From Sebastes aleutianus (lineage: Eukaryota > Chordata > Actinopteri > Perciformes > Sebastidae): a DNA stretch of 64,000 nt. The notes beneath the pieces are model-generated. The model saw nothing but the letters and a program-made list of their open reading frames with translations. It searched no databases and had not been told where the DNA came from. The stretch covers positions 11,800,195 to 11,864,194 of the forward strand of contig CAKAKS010000034.1 in the NCBI GenBank assembly GCA_916700875.1. Direction: 5' to 3'. Shown here piece after piece: positions 40,801 through 52,800 of this stretch (position 1 is the stretch's first letter; each line of letters begins with the position of its first letter). The translations under genes and the position numbers were made by a program.

Positions 40801-43800
40801 CATCACATCTGCTCTCGAGGGAGTCGTTTTGGGCTTGTTGCCAAGGCAACCCAGCGCTGCACAGCGTGGACACGCCCACACTACCCATCTGCCTCAACAC
40901 ATCGCCTCTTTTCCTTCGGGTCCCTCCACTTATAAATCTTCTCTGCCTTTATTTTACCACACATAGGGTTTTCCTCAACTTGTCACCACACATATATTTT
41001 GCTTTTGGTTTACCTGTTGTTTCTGTTCCTCGAAGCAGAGCTCGTCCAGGAGTTCCACTCCCGGCTTACAGATCTGAAGTTGGACCTGAAAGAATGTTCG
41101 AGCCAATCCGGAGATGTCGCCGACCTCGGAGCCAAGTTGCAGAGGCTAAAGGTACTGTTATATGTCTTACTTTCTATATTGCATTTCTCATGGTGCAGTT
41201 GTGGTAAACCAAACACATATTCATTATCTCTCAGTTTTCAGTAACTTCACTTGTTGATACCGGCATGTTATCAAACTTTGACACACCAAAATCATTTTAT
41301 ATTGTAATAATAATAAAAAATTAAAGAAGTAATAATTATATCATAGTAACAATTAGTTTTATATCTTCCATGTAATCAACTATATTAACTTCTAGAAAAG
41401 GTCACCATAAAATACTAGTCATCATTGATCACTTCATTGGACTAAGCCTGCAGCTATAGATTATTTTAGTAATCAAGATTCTCCGATTATTCCATCAATT
41501 AATCATCGAGTAATCAAATAAAAACATACTTTTGCTTTAATAAGGAGCAATAGTAAATATACAAAAGAGAAAATAAGACCGTGTCTTAAAATGAACAACT
41601 AATTGGTTTCTTTTTTAGAAAAATCTACATTTTTATTGCTTTAATTGCATACAATAATATCCGTCAAAACTAAACCCATTTAGTCCATTGAAGTGTTATA
41701 TAACATTCTGAGTTTTAAATAAAACATTTTCTGAATTGCAAACAAATGAATTAAGCAAAGCTTGGATGCAAAGAATTTACGAGGAAGCGTTTCAGCCCTA
41801 CATTGGACCAAACTAAATCTGGGCTTGTATCTAACAAACATATCAGAATCACTTCTAGGAACTGTGCTGGAAGTACAAATACCTCTAGAGTAGGACTTCT
41901 TAGGAAGGTATGAACACTGTTGTACCTCTAGATATGAGGTTCTTTATTTCTTTAAATTCGCAGAGACATATCACTTTTTATTAGTAACATGTTCCTCCTA
42001 CATCCACAGGTGTCAGTCGAGCAGACATCAGAGGGTGAGGAGCGTCTCTCTCAGGTTTGTGAGGAAGCCGAGAGGCTACAGCTCCACCTGCCTAAAGCTG
42101 GAGCAGCACAGGTCCAAGAGCATCTCTCCTCCTGTCGGAGAGCGTGGAGGAACTACCTGGACAGCTGCTCTCAGAGCCAACGAGACCTCGAAGAGAGTAT
42201 TGACCTTCTGAAAAAGTAAGTCATCACTCTTGTTGTGTCATGTGTTTATGCAAAGGAATTTGAATTATATGGAAATATGCCTCCTCCTCTCCTCTCCAGC
42301 TTTAATGACTGTGTGGAGGGTGTAAGAGACTGGCTGAAGCAGATGGATCTCAGCCTCAAGAGAGAGCCTGTTCTTGGGGCAGAGTGCCAGCAAGTAGCCC
42401 CAGACACCACAGAAGAGCTGGAGAGGATGGAAAACCTCCATAAGGAACTGCTTGCAAGAAGGTGTGTCTATATGTGGGCGTGTGAGGCCACATGTTATAG
42501 ATGCCATAGCGTGGGCTGTTAAATATTCTAACATATCACTGTCTCCTTTAAGGGACTCCATCGAGCATCTCTGCCAGGAGGCCCAGTCTCTGTCTGAAGC
42601 AGGCCGGGGGTCAGGAGGAGAGGTCAGAGTGACAGGCCAGCTCCAGATGGAGCACCAGGCCCTGCTGAAGACAGCCAGGGAGAGGCTGCGAGGCTGCCAA
42701 GAGAGCCAGGCCTTTGGAGAGACCCTCCAGGGGGTTTGGGCCTGGCTGGAGGAGATTCAGGAGAGACTGGGTACAGTAGACAGCACCATGGGGACCAAAG
42801 AGCAGTTAGAGCAGAGGCTTGAGACTGTGCAGGTGAGAGGGGGTTTTGACTATAGAGTATACATATCTATAATTTCCATGAAATACTATAAACAATGAAA
42901 TGCATAAAGTTGTTGGAATCTTTAAGAATGCACACATTTATAGTAATTAATCTACTCTAATAGAGCTTTTTTTCTATTATAGTCTACAGTTGTTCTGGTA
43001 AACACAAGAGGGGGCTGTTTGCTTGAGAAAGCATTCATCCAAAATCCTGATGTCTAAATCCAGTTCACTGTGACCCCACTCTGTTTGCACAGGACATCCT
43101 GCTTTTGAAAGGGGAGGGCGAGGTCAAGCTGAATATGGCGATGGGTAAGGGTGAGTTGGCCCTGCGCAGCTATGGAGCCGCCGGACAGGAAGTGGTCCGC
43201 TCTCAGCTACAGGAAGTGGAGGATGCGTGGGCCACGCTGCTTGTGACTGCCATGAGCTGCCACAGGTAGACTTCTCACCTGGAGTATAATGTGATGGCTT
43301 AGTCCCCATGTGTGCAATTAAAGTCATTTATACACCATAATTTTAAAGAAGTGGTCCTGCCTTTAACTTAATATTCTGTCATCATTTCATTGCAGAATTT
43401 TATTTACAGAAACTGGACACATTTTTATTCAGTAATTCTTGATTTTTGTTTTTTTTAATGTGCCATTAAAACATTTGCCCCTGGACATTTGAAAGGCCAT
43501 TTACCATGTGTGCCAAAAAAATCCTCTCTCGGGAATAGGTTATTTTCATCATGATAGATCGATGTCTCAATGCCATTAATTACCATTAGGTTAAATACAT
43601 AATGAGAAGTATTTGTCTCATTTTGTAACTCTGATTGATGTATCTGATTTAGTGTGTTGTTTTCTGTGCGAGTGTGCATGCATGACCGCATGCACATGCA
43701 TCAGTTTTGTGTGTGTGTGTGTGTGTGTTTAATTGAGCAATTATGGCCCCTCCTAGAAAAAATTGATCCCATTAGGGACTAAACGGTGGATGGCAAACAG

Positions 43801-46800
43801 TGGGTCACACATGGGGTTTGTTTGCGTTTTAAGGGGAAAGGGATAACAGGAGGCGAGGGGTAGCAGGTGAAATAGAGGTGTGTGAGTGTGTGGATATTGG
43901 TGTTATTTGTACATGCAGGGGTAACAGATGGCAAGGAAAATTGTGGGTGTGTATCTCCGCCTGTGTGTGTTTGAACCAGAGGATAAAGGGGATGAAGGCT
44001 CTAAGCCAGTATTACTGCCTGTATTTAGATTTCTTGGCCATATCATGGGTATGAAATATATACTATACATGTATATGACAGTCAGACACACACAGTAGGT
44101 TTTGTATTGAGCATTATATGTACAGATTTTATGTATAAAACATCAGTTCTTGTTGGATTACTCAGAAAAGGAAATACTATCACAGTATTACCAGACACAA
44201 CAGCGACGCTGGTATTGTTTTCACCTTGTGAGTCTGTGTGTGAGTCATCGTGGCAAAATGTGGACCTGGAGACGCCTACTGTAGCGGGAACTACCACAGA
44301 GGAGGTTTTGAGTATTTTGCCATTCAGATAGCTTTGTAGACGTGCAAGATGCAGTCATGAAACTTGACAGGTGTGTAGTTGAGATCAAAATGAAGGCAGA
44401 GTTCGACAATGGGTGTGGTCCGAGCAAGGGCGCTGGAAGTAGGAGGGGTAAGAATTAGAGAATGGGCCATTGGTACCCCCCCACTTTACGCCCCTGGCCT
44501 GATTTGGTGTTGCGGCTGGTGTGATCCCATTTCAAGATGGTCTCTAGTTACTTTTTGCCAGTCTCAGACTAACACAGACATCTACTGTCTTCCCTTCAGT
44601 CGACTGGAGTGGACCGTGTCACAGTGGGGAGGATACCTGGAGAGCGCTGCCCAGCTGCGGTGCTGGATGGAGGCCGTAGAGAGGGAGGTGTGTGCCCCTC
44701 TCACCCCCCAGCCAGGGCCCAGAGAAAAGGCCTCCCACCTAGAGAGACTCAGAGCCCTGCTGGCTGATCTGGAAGACCACCAGGTGGCGCTGTCCAGCCT
44801 GGAAGAGAAAGCCAGAGAGCTGTTCAAGAAGACTGGCGATGCCGGCTTTAACCACGGCGCCCGCACCCAGCTGCAGGCGCAGTTTGATGACCTCACAGCC
44901 TTGGTGGAGGTACGAAGTTACTTTATCTTTCAGTATATTTAGTAAAAAACCTTGAAACACCTGAGCTTACCAAACTATTCTATTAATATTACCAACTGCT
45001 GAATTGTTGACTGTTTGTGTCCATTGTCTTTAGGAGAGAGTGCGTCTAGCACAGGCCGTGGTGTTGGAACACCAAGAATACCTGGAGGCTGTCAGGGAGC
45101 TCACTGATTGGCTGATGACTGCTGGAGAGGAGCTTCATCATTGGTCCGATACATCAGGAGACTCTGCGTCCATCAAAAAGAAGCTGTCAGAAGTGAGGGT
45201 AAGGCAGGGTGTCAACATACAAAGAAATCCCCTCGTTGATGCCGGCTGACACTCCTTTTGTTTTCTTTGTTTACACTCTTGTCAAGAAACAAATTCTTAA
45301 TTTGACAAATCCCCCCCAAAAAATTCGGACCCATATGTTGACAGATAATAGTGCGCCACATCTGACAGGTGACAAGCCTATTGTGCTGTAGAGCGGGCAT
45401 AGGTGTGTCCGTCATTTTATTACGTTGACATTATCGTCAAAGCAAACTATTTTATTTGCACTACATCTATTTAAAATAAAATGTGCCTCTCATAGTTTGC
45501 ACCATTTAAGAAAACACATCTCAAGGTCTATTTAGCAGCTTTTCTGGAGTTTTCAATCATGTGATACAATCTTTATCAGCAGATGGAGTTTGCTCATTTT
45601 TTGAGTTTCTGCTGAAGTTTAAAGGTCATATTGATTAATTTTACTTTGGACCATACTGTATGTGTCTGTTGGTCCTTTTGTATGATGTTGTTGTGATAAT
45701 TGTTTAAGCATTCACTAATTAGTGTATTGATGTAGTATTACCTCAATATACACCAGTATTCTACACCATGAGTGGGCATGAGATTAATAATCCAACCCAG
45801 TTGCGGGGTACAGTATCTATTTTTATTTTTGAATACTAGAAATGTAACAGTAAGCAATGTTTCCCTGAATTAACACCACGGCATGCTTTAAGGATGTGAA
45901 ACTACACCCAGTTTAGAGGTGTTATCTGTTGCTAAGGTAACCGATTGCTGAATTATCTGAACCCATCTAATCTTAATGGACTCCTGCTATGAAGGAGGGC
46001 GAAATATGTGGGGAATTGGTTCTCTGTTTGTTCCTATATCACAGCCAGAAATCTCAATCTCTCCTGGCACATTTTATTGCCACTAAGTTGGTCTATTACC
46101 GTGTAAAAAAAAAAACTGGTAAAAGGGAAGAGCAGTGCAATTAATGCCCAAGCTTTTCCCTGCTCAATAATTCTGCAATTATAGCGGAGAGAAAATATGT
46201 GAGGAGATATTGATTTGCATTTAAATTTCACACATGGGCCCTAATTATCACATTATAAATGTGTGTTTGTAGAGCCATGGTGTGAAGCCTTTCAGTAGAA
46301 GAGGAAATACAATTTGTTGTATACACAAGCTACTTGCACCATTTTCATTCCCATTCATGGTCTCAAGGTTAATGTTCATATCCTTCTACTCACGCACAAA
46401 AATGATCAGCTGCCGTTTTTTCCCCCCTTTATAATCCCTCTATCAGCTCAATGCTATCGCATCACACTCAAGTGTTTGCTTTTCACACCCTCTGCCTTTC
46501 AAGTACTACCTTTCTACACAGAATGATGGAGGCGGAGAGGGATGGAGGCGGAGGATGAAAAATAGTGAGAGAAATACTGAGATAGCAAATGAAAATACAG
46601 GACATCAGGACTAACGCTTCAAAGACAGAATCCAAGAGAGAAAGTGACGGAGCAGGAGACTTCTATGTAGGCAGCTTTAAATAGAATCAGAGGTTGCAGT
46701 TTCCGTAGCCACAGTTTCCGTAGCAACTTCGTCTCCTATCTACCTTCCCTATCTCTCCAGGAGCGCGTGGAGTGTCGGCTACTGGAGGGCCGAGAGCGCC

Positions 46801-49800
46801 TCAGCCGGGTGCGTCGGAGTGCAGCGTCCACGGCGGAGCACACGGCGGCGGGTGGCTGCGAGGCCATGGACCGACAGTTGGGGGCGCTGTCCCAGGCTCT
46901 GGAGCAGTGGGAGGGGGCCGCCCTGAGGGCCAGGGACGGCCTGGAGGGCGCCCTGGCCGCCGCTGCAGCTTCAGAGGAGGAATACGAGCGTTTGACCGCC
47001 CGGCTGGAGGATGAGTTAAAGGAGCTGGATGGACGGCTGAGAGGGTGGAGCCAGGAGTTGATTAAAGCTGAAGGGCGGAGCAACGGCGAGGAAGCAGTGG
47101 AGGGATGGCAGCTGGCTAAGGTATAGTGGCACGAGATTTAAATAAATGGCAGCTTAACGTCTGAATTATTCACTGTTCATCTGCTCACAATAGTTTATTC
47201 AAAAAATAATAACTCTTCTGTTCGACTGAGATTTGGGTTGGCGACTGTGATGTTTATAAAAACTGACAGTGGCCACTGTGCAGCACCGTACTATGTTAAT
47301 TTTAGAGAAGGTGATTAGCATTGTTTAATGGAAAATACACACACACATGCACACACACATACACACTGTGCAGACATAGACTACATCCTCTGCATTCAGC
47401 TTATGCTTTCAGTAATTATCCATTCTATTTGTAAATCCTAAAAACAGATTAGTTTGTAAATCAGCTTTACTGGGATGACGAAGGAGTGACAGCCACAATC
47501 CCATCAGTTTCTCTTGTTTTCTCCTCATTCTGTCTTCTGTCCCCTCCCCCTTTTGTTTATTTTAGCCATTATTTTCCACTATCTCTGCCTCCCAAACATT
47601 CCCCCTTTCAGTTCCTGCCTCTTTCCCCTTTCTGTACTCTGACTTGTTTGAACTGAAGTGTACAGTGATGTCTTCCCCGACTGCAGGGGTTGTTTCTTAG
47701 ATGCTCTTGCTCCTCACCTCCCCTGCTGCTCTGTTTCTAACCTCCACAGGATGTTTACAGTGTGACAATTTCTCTATATTGTGAAGGCCATGCCAGCACG
47801 CACACCCTCACACTCCTCCCCGGGCTTCTTCGGCCATGCCTTTCTCTGGTTTTCCTCAATTTGGGGCTGTCAAAGAACAGAGGAGGAGTCTTCCCCCCCT
47901 CCTCCGCTTCTCTCTCTCTCTTCTCCTCCTCCTCCTCCAGCCTGTTTCCTGTGTCCAGCCTTGTTTTCGTTACGCGCTCGTTTGTGTGCGTTTGAACCAA
48001 TCCTGCATCTGTGAGGGCTGACAGCTGAATTCCACTGGGAGAAACCGTGAGAGAGTGAGAAGGAGGAAGAAATGTGTGAGAGGGAATGAGTGCAAGGAGT
48101 GGGAGGAGGGAGAGAGAAAGAGGAGAGAGGAGGGAAGAGAAAGTAGAAGAACCATAGGAGGAGGGAAGGAGAAGAGAGCAACGAGTCCAGGAGAACAGGG
48201 AGGGAGGGAGGGTTGTTTATTGGTCATACGTCAGAAAGAGAGCGAGCGGGCGAGAGTCAGAGACACACACAGAGAGAGAGAGAGAGCTTGTACATATTTC
48301 ATGGGACAGGATTCATGACTGTGTGAGTGCAGAATGTGAGGCACGCTGAGGAGAGCGGGAGAACGTTATCCGCAGCTCCTTCCTGCCACACTCCGCGAAG
48401 AACAGAAATGCTATTGTACAAGCAGCACTGTGAGTATGTGTTGGAGCGTCTGTATGTGTGTGTGTGTGTGTGAATTTGAATGTGAGAAGAGCTAAAAAGA
48501 CGAAGCCAGGGTGTGAATAGGAATGCACTTATTGAAGGGTGTCATGCAGATCCGTTGGGTGCTTGTCTCTCCTTGACACACGTACAGTACACACGCTGAG
48601 CCAGCTGGCGTCTGTTTTGTGTTGTTTAGGAAATACTGGAGGGCTTGCAGAGCGCCGAGCCGATGGCAGAGAAGTTGAAAGGCCAACTGAACGACCTGGT
48701 GCGATACTCCAGAGACCTGGGCTCACAGTCCGACCGGGTCACCGCGCTGATCAAACAGCACAACAGGTGAGACGAGTCTTTCTGCTTTAGTAAACGTGTG
48801 GTGGAAAATACTTTTGGTGTTTGTTTTAGTTATGTGTGGATTTGAGATGAAAGTGAGATTTTGTTGACTAAGGCTGGGTGATAACTTCTTATTGTCAGCT
48901 ATGGACTTTCAGCGGATTTATATCTTGATGATTTGATCTTACCACATTATTGTTGAATAATTCAGATTAAGCAGTAATTAAAAACTCATTTTTTGCACAT
49001 TTTGTTTCGTGCAATGCATAACAATAGTGCATCGCTGCCTTGCATTATTCTATAATTGCTGTTAATGTTAGATTATTTATAGAATTTTCGCATATATTTG
49101 CCATATCGTATATCATATTGATAGAGCTGCAACGATCATTCGATTAATAATTAAGTTGTCAACTATTAAATTAATCACCAACTATATTGATAATTGATTA
49201 ATCGGTCTGAGTAATTTTTTCAAGAAAAAAAAAAGTGAAAACTCTGATTCCAGCTTCTTAAAGGTGATTATTTTCTGGTTTCTTTACTCCTCTATGACAG
49301 TAGACTGATTATCTTTGAGTTGTGGACAAAACAAGACATTTGAGGACGTCATCTTGGGCTTGATTGGCCATGATTAATCGTGATTAATCGTGATTAATCG
49401 TGATTAATCGTGATTAATCGCAAATTAATAACACATTTTTCATCTATTCAAAATGTATCTTAAAGGGAGATTTGTCAAGTATTTAATACTCTTATCAACA
49501 TGGGAGGGAACAAATATGCTTGCTTTATGCAAATGTATGTATATATTTGTTATTGGATATGAGTTAACAACACAAAACATTGACAAATATTGTCCAGAAA
49601 CCCTCACAGGTACTGCATTTAGCATAAAAAATATGCTCAAATCATAACATGGTGAACTGAAGCTCAACAAGCAACAACAGCTGTCAGTGTGTCAGTGTGC
49701 TGACTTGACTATGACTTGCCCCAAACTGCATGTGATTATCATAAAGGTGGCATGTCTGTAAATGGGAGACTCGTGGGTACCAATAGAACCCATTTTCATT

Positions 49801-52800
49801 CACATATCTTGAGGTCAGGCCATGCCAGTTTTTCCTCGCCAAAATTTAGCGCACGTTTGGAGCTTTATTTAGCCTCCTTTGCAACAAGCTAGTATGACAT
49901 GGTTAGTACCAATGGATTCCTTAGGCTTTCTAGTTTCATATGATACCAGGATCTTCACTCTACTACAACATCAGAAAGATTGATTGCGTTAATGCGTTAA
50001 AGACATTATTGGAGTTAAAACTAATTTGCGTTAACGCGTTATAATCGTGTTAACTTTGACAGCCTTGCACATAGTAAGAAAAATGCACACAACAGACCAT
50101 GCATAACACACTCATTCATTCCAACACAACACCAGAACCACAATAGAAAAGGGCAGCGTTTTCCCCCAAAAACAACCCTCTTATGTCTGAGTGGGCCGGG
50201 TTAGTTCTCAGTTTTACAAGCTTATTTGAATTAGAGGAAGGTGTTTATGTGTGTGTGTGGCCATCTCACACACAGAGTTCTGACATATGTGTCAGCCAGA
50301 TGAAGGCTAAAGGTGACAGAGAGCACCGGAGCCACCAGTTGCTATGCGACATTGAACTACCTTCCCTTCACCTCTGCACGTTCGCCGTGTTTGTTTTGTT
50401 TTGTGTCCTTCTAAACCTTCCGGTTTAATTTTATGCAAGGCTGAGTGTGATTTGAGGGAAATCAGTTACAATTGGATGATCTTTTTTTTCCATGCGCTCT
50501 AATTGCCTTCTTTTGAGCCCACAAGTGAGCCTGTGTTCATTTAGCTCTTGTTTGTGAACACACCATGCAATGCCTATTCAACAGAACAGCAGTGCATGCA
50601 AAAGAACATGCGGGCATACAACCATAAATATTCAACACATGCATACACAAGTATGAAGGTCTGCAGTTGCACAAATTAATGATAATAACTACTGCAGGGC
50701 TGCCCCCACTTATACGATTAGTTGATTTCGGCGTTTTGGTCTTAGTGACTTATTTCTAAGAAACTTATGAGCACATCTCTGGTAAACACAAGATTTAAAG
50801 TGCTACTTTTGTGTGATTCTTCTGTCGATTAAATCAAGTAATCTGTTAGTCGACTAAGAATTTCTTTGGTCGAGGCCTGCTCTAATAATGGTATAATAAT
50901 AATAATGTACTTAATTTGCATGGATGTCATATTAACTTTTTGCAGAGTAGTGGGGATGAAGCACTGTGACTAAAATTTATTGGCAGAAAACCTGAGTGAG
51001 GTCAACTTGTTGGAGATGCTTTGGCGGGTAATTGGCTTTGGCTGCTGATTGGCAAAAACAGCACCCTTCCTCATTCACTGGGCTTTTTAGTCTGTAATAG
51101 ACTTGGCCTGTGTGCTCTTTGCACCTGTCCTGCATTAAGCACTGCGGAAAGAAGAGCAAGGAGGGAGACGGAGTGAAAAAAAGAGAGTCAGAGGAGAGGA
51201 GATAGAGCAGGAAAAGGCAGTTACTCCTCTGTCCTTTTCATAGCACATGCCAGATTTTGTCTGTCACAGCAGAAAAAAGTGCTTCTTCCACTCTCATGCC
51301 ATCCCCAATGTACTACCCTTTCATGCTCTCACCGCATCATTAAAACTCAAGGGTGTGTGTGTATTTTAAAGTGTGTGTCGAGAGAAGGTTGTGTGTGCTT
51401 TTGCCTCGTTTTTTCATGCCTCCCTTTGGACAGTAACCGATGCTTAAACAGCTGCGCACCTTGTTTCCCTGCTGTAATCCTTTCCATCACGTCTTCCAGT
51501 CTCCCCTCTTTAACCTTCACCCACTGCCCCAATATGTATGAAACCCAATGACTCTTTTCCGTTGTCGTCCTACATCTCCCTCATTTGTGTTTTATGCACA
51601 TTTTGATTTTGCATACTATTAATTGTAAATAATGTTTGTGCAATTAAAGTTTCCTACTTGCATGGAGTATAAGGAAAGGGATTTTACCGGTTGTGTCATG
51701 TGAAATCACGTAACTTACCCATACATTACACAGGCCAGTATCCCTAGAAGTTACGTCCATATTGTACAGTTTGTTCAGTGCCAATGCAGGGAGTAGTGTG
51801 CTCTATTACAGCATATAGCAAAGTGAAAAGAAAGAGGTGGTGCATGGGCTTGTAACATGTTAATTTTTGCCAATCTTTCCCTGATCTTAACCACACTGTA
51901 GTTGCCATGCAAATATCGTAGAAAGTGAGATTTATAAAAACACCAGCATCGGACATAAAAATGTTTTGCTATTGAACTTAATTCTGGATTTTGCACAATG
52001 ATCCAATGTCGACGTTCTTACTATTAACCTTAAAATGTAACTTGCGGTTCATGGTTTTACTTCCTTCCTGTCTTTATTCATTCCTTCTGTCACTTAAAGA
52101 GGAATTTGAACATTTTAAACTTCAGTTTTATTCAACATTCAACACCTTTTTTTTACAGCATACAGTACTAAATGTCCTTCACTTTGCTTCAAATGCCTGT
52201 TTTTATCAGTCTGTATGGTTGCTGTACTTCGTGGTTCCAGCTATAGACTCTGAAGGATATATGAACAACAGAAAGAATTCGCAGTCCCTGGTGAAAAAAT
52301 ACAGCCCACTAAAATGTCAGAGTATCCCTTTAATATATCATCTCCCTCACATACTGTATCCCTGCCATATTGTTTCCATCTCACCCTGTTTCTTACAGCA
52401 TCAATCTGTCATCCCTCATTCTCTCCGTCTTGTCACCCCTGTGAACTCTTGCCCCACTCATATGTTGCCTCTCAACCCCCTCCTACGCAGTTCTCCCTCA
52501 CCACCATCCCCCACTCTTTGCCCCAACGCTCATTCCTTCCACTTCACCCGATTTGCCATTTCTCCACCTGCCCGCTTCTCACTCCTGCTCATCATCTTCC
52601 AGGCTTCCCTTTCTTCTCCTCCTCCTCCATATAGCGAAGACAGCATGTACAGTATCCGAGCATCTGCACATGCATGCTCTTTGTTTTGATGAGCACATGG
52701 GCAGTAGACAGCAAACACTTCCTCTGGTTGTAACCCCTTTCTTGTCTCTTGTCCTCCAGTCTCAGTCTTCGTGCATCCAGGGAGTGTCAAAATAAGGAGC

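Noticed and set aside
40610..40966. Open frame of 118 residues in intron 46
   Set aside because: No splice context joins it in frame with exons 46 and 47, which connect directly with the expected residues.
46772..47014. Alternative Gly/Ala-rich frame in exon 54
   Set aside because: GC-rich shadow of the homologous frame; the chosen frame matches nesprin-1 and the neighbouring phases.
51991..52689. 232-residue open frame upstream of exon 56
   Set aside because: It is low-complexity pyrimidine-rich intron sequence rich in Ser, Pro and Leu, with no recognisable domain and no nesprin homology.
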